Assembly (NCBI RefSeq): GCF_964656455.1
Contig: NC_135716.1
Coordinates: forward strand, 108,470,389 to 108,534,388
Reading direction: 5' to 3'
DNA from: Halichoerus grypus
Taxonomy: Eukaryota; Chordata; Mammalia; Carnivora; Phocidae
Length of the DNA: 64,000 nt
The translations under genes were made by a program, and so were the position numbers. Below the pieces are notes generated by a model, which ran no database searches, was not told the origin of the DNA, and saw nothing but the letters and a program-made list of their open reading frames with translations. This document shows, piece after piece, positions 1 through 10,974 of the stretch. How positions within the stretch are numbered: the first letter of the stretch is position 1; each line of letters begins with the position of its first letter.

Positions 1-169
1 CTTCTGGCTCTTAATTTAGGCCTATGATCCATTTTGAGTTAATTTTCACATACGTGTAAGGAAGATATCCAACTTTCAGTATTATTTGTTGAAAAGACTA
101 TTATTTCTCCATTGAATCCTTGTTAAAAACCAATTGACCATAAATGTCTGGTATGGACTTTTGACCCCA
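1..169 (-). mobile_element. L1 ORF2 3'-region fragment, cut by window edge
   Basis: The plus strand reads as the antisense of the well-known 3' part of L1 ORF2 (ATCCATTTTGAGTTAATTTT, then TTTGTTGAAAAGACTATT, then CAATTGACCATAAATGT), so the element lies on the minus strand. About 40 bp of the usual sequence is missing after position 78. It ends near 169 and continues beyond the left edge. It is a dead fragment with no reading frame. Confidence 0.75.
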
Positions 170-250
170 AACTATGAGAGACTAAAAGGAATGAGAAAAT
201 ATTTTCTAGGAGTTAGCCAGAACATTAAAAAAATAGATCTAATGAAAGGC

Positions 251-621
251 CAGGACTAGAGTGAGGCAAGTGAGGCACTTGCTTTAGGCACAAAATTTAG
301 AGAAATGCCAAAGGCAATATTTAAAAAAAAAAAAAAAATATGGGAAAAAAATCTATGATGAACAAAATATCAAAATTTTAAATAAAGACAGATTAGTATT
401 GCTGATTTTTCCTTTGGCTATACGCTCTAATATGGCTTGGCACAGCATTGTTAATTCTGTCTTTATTAACCGTTTGATACTTTATCATGACTTTTGCATT
501 AGACTTTTAAAAATGCTGTACTGGAATAGGTTTATTTTGACTATTGGTACCCCCTGCCTTTAAATTTCCACGGAGACAAGTGCCTCATTCATCTCACTCA
601 CCTCACCCTGTGCCAGTCCTG
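251..621. mobile_element. Foldback (long inverted repeat) element, possible hAT-type MITE
   Basis: Both ends, read inward, start CAGGACT and reach GAGGCACTTG within about 45 bases. The arms meet near 424: positions 380-400 (AATAAAGACAGA, then ATTGCTG) are mirrored by 440-470 on the other strand. The arms are clearly diverged from each other. A 16-nt A-run sits inside the left arm. I see no convincing target-site duplication. The CAGG ends and GGCACAAAATTTA motif recall hAT/Tip100 non-autonomous elements, but I cannot name the family. Confidence 0.5.
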
Positions 622-2526
622 TTGACAAGTACAGATAATGGCTTCACACCCTAAACTTGCTATACAAGTTATTTGCAAGCTTCATTAGCTAACCACAAAC
701 AAATGTCCATTCATCTAGCTAACCAGACAAATCCTTCTTTCCCTACTTAATCAGAGAAAATTATTTATGTTGCACAACACGTGTATCTATGAAAGTGGCG
801 TTTGATGTTATGACACTTGATGCAATTTATCTGCCTGAATAACATTGTATATTATACAGATCTAAAGTAGAGAGCCAGCCTAATTTCAAGGTTCCATCCC
901 TTGACTAACTGTCCTCTGTAGGACTTCAGTAGTTCCATCCTTTCCTTGCTAATTATAGTGTTGGGTAGTCATCTACCGTTCTGCTGATAAGGCCACAGCA
1001 GTGACACAAATGCACATGAAAAAAGTATGATGCTTCTGGGCAACTGCAATACCTAATCTCATAGTATTCTGGGTCCAGTAAATACAGAGGGATTCTGGTG
1101 TATTAAGCATATATTATGGAGTGTGGTTGATGTAATGGTTCTGATGGGCAGAATAAAAGGTCTTTAAGTATCAAGAAAGGATAGACAAAATAGGAATAGA
1201 AAGAGATTCTTGGCCTGTGAGCATTAATTTTTCTTTTCATAGTGAAATTTAGGTTTTTTTCTATTAAAAATACTTTAGTTTTGTATTTGACCCTAATCCG
1301 TAATTCTCTTCACTTATTGCTTTGTGGCTAGGCAGCCATGATTGGAGTTAAGAAGGCCAATGGTACTTTTTAATAGGTATTAACGAAGATATCTGATTAC
1401 TTTTCAAACAAGAATAATGATTGGCTGAGAGCTAGGACTACATAATAGGTCAGTTCAGACAGGAAGACGTTAAAGATCTGAAGGAAAAGACCTACCAAGG
1501 AAAAGAAATTTCTGAGACTAGGAATAGAGTAGGAGGATGAGGCATCTAAGGATAGGATAACAATACAGGGCATCTTGTGGAGGCACAGTGGAGAAACATG
1601 TCTGAGGGCACTGAAGGTCAAAAATCTCCCTGTTCTCTTCAGGGGTGGGTTTGCTAGTCCTAGGTCAAAATAAAATGGTAAGAAACAAGATCCAACCTCA
1701 TCATCCCCACTAGTCTGGTTTCTTTTTTGTTACCAACTCACATTTAGCAGCTCATCCAGTCTCACACTGAAGTGAAATTAAAAAAAAAAAAAAGGTAAAT
1801 AGTTGCCCTCTTATGAAGGAGTTATAAATGGCAATGTCCTGAAACCCTCTGCCATCTGAAATAACTTCTGTTTCCTACTGCCGGCCTCCATTTGAGCCAT
1901 TCTCCATCCTAGACAACCTTTTTGCCAAAACACTCATTACTTTCGAGGGTAATGGTGATCCTCACTCATGTCATTCCAGTTCCTGTTAGGATAGCCTCTG
2001 CTCACTGGAACTCCCTGTCACACTGCTTTCTAAAGTGTGTTCTACTGAACTCTGTTATACAGTTTGATGGTCACATAGGTTTTGAAAAAGATGAGTTTTA
2101 TTACTATAGACTGAGAAACTTTTGCATTGCAAACCTGCAAGGATAGGGTACCAGTGGTGGTGCTGGTGGAGAAAGTGGTGGTGGTAAGTGGGATCTATAC
2201 AATGTCTGCCAAAAATATTTGGCCATGGCCTCTTCCTTCATGAGTCATTTTGATAAAGGTAAGGGTAAGGTGGATGAGGTTGTAAGATAGCATAGTGTTC
2301 CTTAAGCATCAGTTTGGGAAATGTGTTCTATCTGTCCTTATTTCATCAATTTTAAGCAAGGCTAAAGGTTCAGAAGTTTGAGGAGCAACTCCCAAATTAA
2401 AAACCCCAAAATCACTTAAACTCCCAAATAAAAATTCCTAAATCCATTCCCATTCCCAGAGTCATTTATAAGTATAATAGAAATTGTCCTCCCACATTTG
2501 ATCCATATGAAAATATTTTTTTCTCC
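622..2526. other. Unassigned non-coding stretch
   Basis: AT-rich sequence with no coding signal. Small open frames at 1397-1621 and 1922-2146 have no recognisable product. It contains a 14-nt A-run at about 1780 and a short GTG-rich run at 2153-2188. No repeat family was recognised. Confidence 0.6.
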
Positions 2527-2722
2527 TTTTTTTTTAAGATTTTATTTATTTGAGAGAGAATGAGTGAGAACAAGCACACAAGCAGGGGCAGAGGGAGTGG
2601 AAGAGGGAGAAGCAGCCTCCCCACTGAGCAGGGAGCCCGATGCGGGGCTAGGTCCCAGGATCCTGGGATCATGACCTGAGCTGAAGGCAGACGCTTAACT
2701 GACTGAGCCACCCAGGCGCCCC
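2527..2722 (-). mobile_element. CAN-SINE, full length
   Basis: Non-autonomous retroposon derived from tRNA-Lys, transcribed by RNA polymerase III and mobilised by L1 proteins. On the minus strand it starts GGGGCGCCTGGGTGGCTCAG (containing the A box), followed by a B-box-like segment, a CT-rich body and a poly(A) tail, seen here as the T-run at 2527-2535. The flanks CATATGAAAATATT (2504) and CATGTGAAAATACT (2724) are a diverged target-site duplication. Confidence 0.95.
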
Positions 2723-2755
2723 ACATGTGAAAATACTCTGTTGCTGAGCTGTATC

Positions 2756-3280
2756 GGTTTTCTTTTGCTGTGTAACAAATTACCACAAACTCAAAATAAC
2801 ACACATGTATTATCTTACAGAGTCTGTAGGTCACATATCCAGGCATGATTTAGTTGTGTTCTTTGCTTCAGGGTCTTAATCAGTCTACACTCCAGATGTC
2901 AGCTGGGGCTGTGTTGTCACCTGAGGCCTGGCATCTTCTTCCAAGTTCACATGGTTGCTGGCAGAATGTATTTCTTTGCAGCTGTACAACTCATGGTGGC
3001 TTGCTTCTTCAAAGCAGGAGAGAGTCTCTGAAGTCAGGGAGACTCAGTCCCTCTCTTAAGGACTTTCACCCGATTAAGTCGGGATCACACAGGATAATCT
3101 TCTTTTTGGAATCAACTCATTTGGGACCTTAACTACATTTGAAAAATCCTTCCACCTTTGCTATATATTATTGGCTAGAAGCAAGTCCCAGGTTCTGCCT
3201 ATACTTAAGGGGAGGAGATTAGTCAAACATGTGTCTCACTGGGGTCACCTCAGGGTATGTCTGCCTCATAGGCCCAAAGC
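2756..3280 (-). mobile_element. MLT1-like (MaLR/ERVL) LTR
   Basis: The left part reads TTTGCTGTGTAACAAATTACC followed by a TTATCTTACAG block, the antisense 3' end typical of MLT1-class LTRs. Further right are CACAGGATAATCTTC and CATTTGGGACCTTAACTACA, also in expected MLT1 order. The exact subfamily and right edge are uncertain. The open frame at 2854-3132 is a chance frame inside it. Confidence 0.6.
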
Positions 3281-4104
3281 CAGTTTTTCTTTTTAGTGCA
3301 ATTCTTACTTGTTTCTTGAAAAAAAGTTTTTACTGTTTATTTTACCTATGAATTTACCTATGAATACCTATCAATTATGGTAGCTTTCTAAAACCATATC
3401 CACCAGTGAAACAAAGCCTTTTACCAACTCCTATTAATGCTTGTTTGAGAAACTATACTACAACTTGGATTAGATTATTCAAAGACTGCAAATTTAAAAT
3501 ATATTCCTGTACTTGAGTGTCAATTTTGAAAGAGTAGTCATGGAGGAGAATATCACAGTAAAATATATAAGTATGATGAATTTTGTTGTTTTTAAATATT
3601 TCTGTTGACTTTTGATGGAAGATTAAAAAAACACATTGTGACCCCTAGCTTCAGGTTTCTTTTCGTTCTGGTAGCACCTGTGAATTGGGACAGTCAGATT
3701 GAGATGACATACCATAAATGCAGATACTTAAACACAGAAAAATTAGGCCTTAAAATTTCTTGAGCAAATGACCACTGTACTCAAATTTTTTACTTTACTA
3801 ATAACTCAACTGTCATGGTGGTTGTTACTCTCATAGAGAGGTTTACATCGGGGAGAGGCCTAAATAAATTCTTAGTAACTATTTCTTCATGGTTTTAGTT
3901 GTAAAATAGTTAAAAAATAACTACTTTTTATTTCCAGTTCAAAAACTGGAGTTATTGAAATATTTTTCCCAAAAGAGACCGATTATATAACTCTATAGAG
4001 TTGTTTTGTGGCTAATTCCGGGTAACAATTAGTCAAAGTTATGCATGCCTATCTGTATACGTGGGTATGCACTGATTTAAGGGTAGAGGTGGGGTAGGGG
4101 GGAA
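3281..4104. other. Unassigned non-coding stretch
   Basis: AT-rich, no long open frame, no recognised repeat. A G-rich run (GGTGGGGTAGGGGGG) sits at about 4089-4103, just before the next SINE. Confidence 0.6.
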
Positions 4105-4111
4105 GCAAATT

Positions 4112-4317
4112 TCTTTTTTTTCTTTTTAAGATTTTTTATTTAGTTGACAGAGACACAGTGAGAGAGGGAACACAAGCAGGGGGAGGGGGAGAGGGAGAGG
4201 GAGAAGCCGGCTTCCCGCGGAGCAGGGAGCCCAATGTGGGGCTCGATCCCAGGACCCTGGGATCATGAGCAGGGAGCTGAAGGCAGATGCTTAATGACTG
4301 AGCCACCCAGGCGCCCC
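4112..4317 (-). mobile_element. CAN-SINE, full length, young
   Basis: The T-run tail begins at 4112 and the head ends GCGCCCC at 4317. The 14-bp target-site duplication GCAAATTTCTTTTT at 4105-4118 and 4318-4331 is intact. The poly(T) partly overlaps the left copy. The 61-codon open frame at 4136-4321 is only SINE antisense. Confidence 0.95.
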
Positions 4318-4331
4318 GCAAATTTCTTTTT

Positions 4332-5388
4332 ACTACAATGGAATCTTGTTTTGTAAGCAGGAAGGTTTGTTCAGTTTAAATGGTTGTTATGGTGTCTTCA
4401 CACAGGAAAAGTCTTGAGAAAAGAAACATGGTCCTAGGACTAGAAGCATGTCTGAATTGTCAGATTTTCTGTTTTTTTAAGAAGGTTTAGTTCCCTGATT
4501 CTAAGAGAATTCTTCTCTTTCTGAAAAAAGAATTCAGTTCTGGAATGCAGTTCTTTTGAATTACAAAAAGGGTTGCCATTGAAATATATGTGGTGGTAGG
4601 CCTCATTGTACCGAAAAAAGACAATTATATTATTGTCACTAGATTGTGAGATACACTAGACAAAAATGTTTGGAGCTAAAAAAAGAAATACTAGAAGATC
4701 AACATGGTAGGAAAACATGAGAACAAAAGAAATAAACAGCCCAAGCTGTTGGGGATAGCTTTAGTCAAAATAGTGGGCACTCTTGTTTAAAGATAATATA
4801 GTGAGATTTGAACACTAGTGACTACATCTACCTCACTATATTAACTGACCTTTAAATATGATTGTCCCTTTCATTTAACCAAAGGACATTTACCTCATAA
4901 AAGAAGCTATTCATTCATTCTAGAAAGCCAATATAGGAAAATATGCTAAATTGACATTTAGCATTATCTCAAAACACCTTTATGATAACTTATGTTATTA
5001 TTTCCATATGATTTGAATTTGAGATTTTAAAATGTATTTTAAATCCATTTAAAATAATAGCTAGATATCCAGGTGGCTATTAGGGTTATCTGGTAATGAT
5101 ATTAGGATTTTTCTTAACAGCTAAGTAATTGCTTCTTTTCCATGCTAAAGGCAGGTTGAACTCTATGCCCTCTTCAAGATTTACACCCGTAGTATATGAG
5201 GTTATGGGACAGCCAACTGACATTTTATGTACCACAGCATTGTTTTATAATGAGGAGAAATGCTTTTCTACATTGTCTTGATAATTTGGGAAGTAGTGGG
5301 AGCAAAGCAACTGGGAGTTACCAAGGTTGCAGACACTGGCTGACCCATGATCTGGAGCTGTGGGTCTGCCAGCTAGGGTTTTTCTTCA
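4332..5388. other. Unassigned non-coding stretch
   Basis: AT-rich sequence without recognised repeats or gene signals. Nothing further could be assigned. Confidence 0.6.
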
Positions 5389-5400
5389 AGACATCTTTTT

Positions 5401-5605
5401 GGGACGCCTGGGTGGCTCAGTCGTTAAGCGTCTGCCTCCGGCTCAGGTCATGATCCCAGGGTCCTGAGATCGAGCCCCACATCGGGCTCCCTGCTCGGCG
5501 GGAAGCCTGCTTCTCCCTCTCCCACTCCCCCTGCTTGTGTTCCCTCTCTCGCTGTGTCTCTCTCTGTCAAATAAATAAATAAAATCTTTAAAAAAAAAAA
5601 AAAAA
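5401..5605 (+). mobile_element. CAN-SINE, full length, young
   Basis: The head starts GGGACGCCTGGGTGGC. The body carries CTTGTGTTCCCTCTCTCGCTG and the tail is AAATAAATAAATAAAATC plus 17 A. The exact 12-bp duplication AGACATCTTTTT occurs at 5389-5400 and 5605-5616. It closely matches the copy at 8402. Confidence 0.96.
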
Positions 5606-5616
5606 GACATCTTTTT

Positions 5617-8049
5617 ACTGCACGTATACACATCTGGCCTCCCCAGTTGCCCCCATTGCTTCCCAGAATCTTACAAGTCATATGGAACACATTAGGCAAA
5701 ACCATTTTGGCAAGCTCAGTGCTTTGGATATCTGCCTTAATTTGACATAAATAAAAAGCCTTTGGACACCTAATGGCTATAATTACATCAAAAAGAACAC
5801 AGGCAATTTCACTTTCTAGTCTCATGGAAGTTGAAAAGTATAGGCCTTGTTATAAAGCAGAATTCAGTTGGAGGTATATTCCTGAATCCTTTATCCCTTG
5901 CAGGAATATTTTTCTACATGATTTTAGAATACTTGACACTAGTGACTGAATGTGGCCCCACCCCAAACACTCTCAGAAATAGGAAGTAAACAAATGGATA
6001 CATTTAGGATTAAAAGTATATGAAAAAAGATAAGATATCCAGTCCCTAGAATCTAAATGGATTTGTGTATACCAATCACTGCTCTATTTTAGTGCTAAGT
6101 GTGAAATCTGAGCTAACAAGTACAGCCAAGGAGGCCTAGTGAGCACTTTCAGCGCACTTTGTTAACCTAACAAAGCCTGGGGGGACATTATATATATGTA
6201 CCTGTGCTACAGGAATTCCTGTTGCTCCTTATGAAAAGAATGCCTAATTTTAAACACCTAATGAGCTTGGTGGGGTGAACCAAGCTTCTAAAGATTTCCA
6301 TAGATTTAGAGCTAATGAGAGCCAAGTTGTGAGCTGATTTGTATCAGTGGGAAGCTTTGCTTTTGGCTTGTCTAAAGGATGGAAGAGAAGTGTATAATGG
6401 CTTTTGCCTAGAGGCAATTCTCAGGCTAGCTTTTCACTTAAGTAAAGGTCTTCTCTTTGCCCCCAGGGCTTCCTACAGAACAACTATATATGGAGGTCTT
6501 CTTAAAGGGAAGATTATTTTTAGACAAACAACTGCTTGAAAAGAGATACTTCAGTCAAATCTGTTTATTTGGAGACAGACACCTAGAGATTTGCACAATT
6601 TCATTCCCATCCCCTCATCTCCACCTGTGTTTTTTGTTGTTGTTTTAACTGAATTTAGTCAAACTAGTTGAATTTCAGGACACAGCTTTCTTTCATAAAT
6701 GTTAAACGTACTTAGTTGTGTTTAGCTTTCATCATAACATATCCAATTTATGATACATAAATTATTTCTTCCTGCCCTTTGTTATGAATTATTTTTGTGA
6801 GTTATTTAATATCCAATTGGAACAAATTGGAACCATGGAGTTTCCATGAAAAGTAACCATTGTCTCTCTGTGGGTATTGATATTAAATTTAGTAATATTA
6901 ACAGCATAATAACAACAGGCACAATCAGAATTACTTTGAGCAGAGCATTATCCAACAAGACACTGTGGGATTAAGCCATTTTAGTGGCATTAAATACCTG
7001 TCATTTTATTTCTATCACTTTGCAGTGGGTGGTTGATTGGGATTAGTGGGTAGATTAGTCTTTTTATGGAAATGTTTATATGCGTTCAAGGAGCACACCC
7101 TGAATGGCTGCATCCTACACTCATTAACGGTTATATAGTCCATGGTGCCTACTCTTTAATGGCGGGGACGTTCTGAGGGGAGACACCTAGGATTAGGATG
7201 TACTTCAGATAGCTTTTGGTTCAAAAATATGGATTGATCACGTGAGTTTTTCCTCTCCAACCTGTCTCGCCCCCCTCAAATCCCCATATGAGAAGGAAAT
7301 TCTCAGAGGAGACATGGCAAAAAAAAAAATTCTGGGAGGAAAAAAAAAAGCAGCTGAGGGATTGGTAACAGAAGAAAGAATTGGCCCAGAGAGGGTTCTC
7401 CAAAGGAACTCAAGACTCTGAAATACTAGGTGTGAAGGGAAGTAAACCAGAAAGCAGAGGTGTTAATTAAAGTCTGTCTACCGAGCATTTGAACTCCATC
7501 ACCAGCACCATGTCCATGCATTGCATGGAATGCCTGGTAGATAGATGTTTTTCCCAGGCAGAAGATTGGAAATTTTTTCTCAAAAGAAATTAAATGAGCT
7601 ATCTGATGAGAATAAGGGTGTCTAAGGTGAACATTGGAACACCAGAAAAAGCCATGGCATTTGGGGGGGTCCCAGTGTTACAGTGGGCCCAGACAGTCAT
7701 CAAATTCTGCCCACAAATATAGTGCTCATAAGCAGTGTTTTTAAACTTAATTGTTCAGAATGAGGTCACGGATAATCATTTTAGGAAAGCTGGTCACAGA
7801 GAAAGTCACAAAGAGAAAATAAACATCCACCCCCCCCCCAAAATGCCCCTTAAAAAAAGTAATAAAACCTCCACAAAATAATACTTTTAATTAGAACTCA
7901 AAGAAATTTGAAAAGCAATTGCAAACCAAACAAACAAAAAAAGAGGTATGAGACATTAGGCAAAGAAATGATCAGAGAATGAGGGATTTCTTGGAGAATA
8001 AAAATATGACATTGATATACCAAATTCAACAGAAGTGTTAGGATTTAAA
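5617..8049. other. Unassigned non-coding stretch
   Basis: Mixed AT-rich sequence. It holds two A-runs at 7319-7349 and a C10 run at 7831-7840. Open frames at 6339-6539 and 6457-6648 overlap on the same strand, have no recognisable domains and are taken as chance frames. The right part (from about 7900) may already belong to the L1/HAL1-like element that becomes clear after 8050. Confidence 0.55.
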
Positions 8050-9060
8050 TACATGTCAGTGCCCTGGGACATAGAATGAGAAAGGGAAGCATAAAATATA
8101 GGTCAGAGGCATAGAAGATCAATCTAATATGTTTAATGATCTGATTAATAAAAGTTACCAAAAGAGAGAATGGAGTAATTTGTGAACAAAAAAATTATCA
8201 AAGGAATAATACAAGAGATTTTCCTTGAGCAGAAGCATTCATGTCTTCAGAGTAAAAGGATATATTGAGTATTTGGCACAATTAATGTAGAAAGACCTAA
8301 TCCCAAGCCCATGATTTTAAAACTTTATAAACAGTGAGGAGGAGAAGATCCTAAAAGCTTCCAGAGAGAACCATGAGATTATCTGTAAAGAAATATTATC
8401 AGGGCACCTGGGTGGCTCAGTCGTTAGGCGTCTGCCTTCGGCTCAGGTCATGGTCCCAGGGTCCTGGGATCAAGTCCCACATCGGGCTCCTTGCTCTGTG
8501 GAGAGCCTGCTTCTCCCTCTTCTGCTCCCCCTGCTTGTGTTCCCTCTCTCGCTGTGTCTCTCTCTGTCAAATAAATAAATAAAATCTTAAAAAAAAAAAA
8601 AGAAAACTATAAAAAAAAAAATCAAACTGGTAATAGGCTTCTGATAAGCCAAATTCAGGAAAATGGAGCTAAACAAGAGTTCCTTTGCTTCACTTCTCCC
8701 CACCCTAGAATTACACATATCCAATCAAACTATCAATTAAGTGTGAGAGAACAATAAACATCTTTTCACACATACAGGGACACAGAAATTTTGATGCCTC
8801 ACATTCTTAGGAAGTTACTGAGGATGGAGAGTGTAGGAAGTTAATGCCATTATTTTAAAAGCTGAGAATGAAGAGCTACTGCTATGGGATAAGGAAAGAA
8901 GGTTTAAAAACTGTTTGAAATTACAAAGATAACCAATGGAGAAGAATGTTTTAAATATTTTGCATGATTGAGGAGAGAGAAAGTGGGAAGTGGTATAAAT
9001 GCATTAAATTCTCATCCATCACAGCCCAAGGTGTAAGAGACAATGTTTAAAGTAGTTAAG
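8050..9060 (+). mobile_element. Ancient HAL1/L1 ORF1-region fragment
   Basis: The order of degraded motifs matches the ORF1-side sequence shared by HAL1 and old L1s: GATCCTAAAAGCTTCCAGAGAG at about 8348, CCCTAGAATTACACAT at 8703, AAACTATCAATTAAGTGTGAG at 8727, AATAAACATCTTTTCACACAT at 8753, and CTTAGGAAGTTACTGAGGAT at 8806. A young SINE at 8402-8601 splits it. Stops in all frames show it is long dead. Edges are approximate. Confidence 0.65.
8402..8601 (+). mobile_element. CAN-SINE inserted in older LINE
   Basis: The head GGGCACCTGGGTGGCTCAG begins at 8403 and the A-tail ends near 8601. Possible duplication AGAAATATTAT / AGAAAACTAT at 8389 and 8601 is imperfect. It sits inside the HAL1/L1-like element, which gives relative age. 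Confidence 0.93.
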
Positions 9061-9279
9061 TAAAAAATGTCAGTATGAGTGTTCTGTTGAGAGGGGTAGG
9101 GGAGAGGTATAACACCAGGAGGACAAAGCCAGAAATGGTCATATATGGAGTCCCTGGAAAGCAATACTGGGGGTGAGGAGGGGGTGAGGCAAGGGAAATG
9201 TTGTTTTCCATTATTATTTGACTCTGTGTTTTAAACATTATGATGGTATTAATTTAATGAACATTAAAACAAACTTTAT

Positions 9280-9474
9280 TTTAAAGATTTTATTTTATTT
9301 ATTTGACAGAGAGAGAGAACGCGAGAGAGAGGGAACACAAGCAGGGGAGTGGGAGAGGGAGAAGCAGGCTTCCCGCTGGGCAGGGAGCCCAGATGTCAGG
9401 CTTGATCCCAGGACCCTGGGGTCATGACCTGAGCTGAAGGCAGACACTTAATGACTGAGCCACCCACGTTCCCC
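9280..9474 (-). mobile_element. CAN-SINE, full length, with long TSD
   Basis: A 21-bp identical duplication beginning AAAACAAACTTTATTTT is at 9266-9286 and 9475-9495; its last bases overlap the tail. The head end is mutated (CCACGTTCCCC instead of CAGGCGCCCC). Confidence 0.95.
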
Positions 9475-9539
9475 AAAACAAACTTTATTTTAAAGAAGCT
9501 GTCTGTAAGGAGAGAATGATGTGATGGAAAACATACAAG

Positions 9540-9640
9540 TGGGCCACTCAGGATCATAGTGTTTGAGTGAATCTGCTGCTAACTTTGGCCATATTATTTA
9601 ACAATATAAAGCCAATTCCTCAACTGGAAAAGATCCGAAC
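9540..9640 (+). repeat. Possible MIR fragment
   Basis: The series TGCTGCTAACTTTGGCCATATTATTTAACA then CCTCAACTGGAAAAG resembles the central MIR core (GTGACCTTGGGCAAGTTACTTAACC, then the TCATCTGTAAAATG block). Similarity is weak. Confidence 0.35.
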
Positions 9641-9730
9641 TTTTTCCTTCTCTCTGATTTTCTGTGATTTCTATGAATGTTTTTCTTCCTTGACTTTGGG
9701 AAGCTACAGAGCACATGAGCATGACTTTGA

Positions 9731-9759
9731 AACACACACACATACACATATGCACACGT
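9731..9759. repeat. Short impure (CA)n microsatellite
   Basis: AACACACACACATACACATATGCACACG-type run with interruptions. It produces spurious His/Thr or Val/Cys frames on both strands. Confidence 0.8.
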
Positions 9760-10745
9760 ATTGAAAATGCAGCCCTTTGGTAATTGCAAAGAAAGATATG
9801 CTCATTTTTTTGATGCTCCCTTTATAGCTGCGGGAAGTATATGAGGACAAAATTTTTGGCAAAAATATGTTGTTTGAATAAAACCACCCAAGGTCTTTCA
9901 TTATTTTTTACTTTGCAGAAACGGTATTCTTCATTATTTGGAGGTGAAAATATGAACCCAGTAGTTCAGGGTATCTAAGGCTAAAACTTTGATAAGTGTA
10001 TTTGCTTATTTTTTAAAAAGAAAATGTCTTTGGTTTTGTACTACCGTCCACATAATATTCTGCATTTGGCCTCAAAGGAAGAGACAAGCCTATTTTATTA
10101 GAGATCATAGCCCAGAAAGACAATACCTACCAAACACAATTAAGAATTGAATTAAGGATTATATCATGTAAGAGGATCAAAATTTCATGTATATCTAAGT
10201 ATTTCCAATTGCTTGCTGGCTTCTGTACTTAAATGCTTGTTTTTCTGTTAGCCCAATAAGTCGGAGATAAGCATTTTTTCTTGTGAAATATTTTCTTTGG
10301 GAAAGAGGCTTTCTTTCAAATGGCTCTGTAGTTGAGACCCTTTTTACATCCAACAACAGATATCACACCACAGTGCAGACTCTTTACCTGTGTGTTGGAT
10401 ATTTAAAATTACACACAAAGGCTTTCTTACCTTTCACACTCCACATCAACTGTGAAAATGAATGCAGTGTATTGGTGCTCGATCCAAGCAACCAGTTATG
10501 GCTTAAGCAGTATGATGAAACAATGTCTCCTGAAAAGAAGGAAACCATTTGAAATAATCAAGCAAAATGTGTAATTTAATTAGTGCCAAAAAAATACTGA
10601 GGTGGTGCTCAGTTGTCAGCAGATTCCCTTTTATATGACTTTGCAATCCAAAAGCTAATTACAGAACAAGTGTCCTGTTAATTTTGAAGAATATTTGTTG
10701 TTATGTCTACCATCTGAGTGGCGTGAATGGACTCCATAATGCTGA
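9760..10745. other. Unassigned non-coding stretch
   Basis: No recognised repeat. The open frame at 10283-10552 (89 codons, starting from a non-ATG codon) has no known motif and no splice or poly(A) context. Confidence 0.55.
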
Positions 10746-10759
10746 GACCATGAGCCACC

Positions 10760-10956
10760 TTTTTTTTTTTTAAAGATTTTATTTATTTGACAGAGAGAGA
10801 CAGAGAGAGAGAGGGAACACAAGCAGGGGGAGTGGGAGAGGGAGAAGCAGGCTTCCCGTGGAGCAGGGAGCCCGATGTGGGGCTCGATCCCAGGGCCCTG
10901 GGATCATGACCTGAGCCGAAGGCAGACGTTTAATGACTGAGCCACCCAGGTGCCCC
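10760..10956 (-). mobile_element. CAN-SINE, full length, young
   Basis: The T-run is at 10760-10771 and the head ends TGCCCC at 10956. The 16-bp duplication GACCATGAGCCACCTT (10746-10761) / GACCACGAGCCACCTT (10959-10974) has one mismatch. Confidence 0.95.
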
Positions 10957-10974
10957 ATGACCACGAGCCACCTT

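Noticed and set aside
5401..5480. tRNA-like sequence in SINE heads
   Set aside because: The A and B boxes are those of the tRNA-Lys-derived SINE. No stand-alone tRNA gene with a complete cloverleaf was seen.
5443..5825. Minus-strand frames of 62 and 125 codons
   Set aside because: They run through the antisense of the SINE at 5401-5605, including its poly(A) tail read as poly-Phe. Comparable frames at 2466, 4136, 8373, 9218, 10779, 18916, 47924, 51104, 58597 and 62470 have the same origin.
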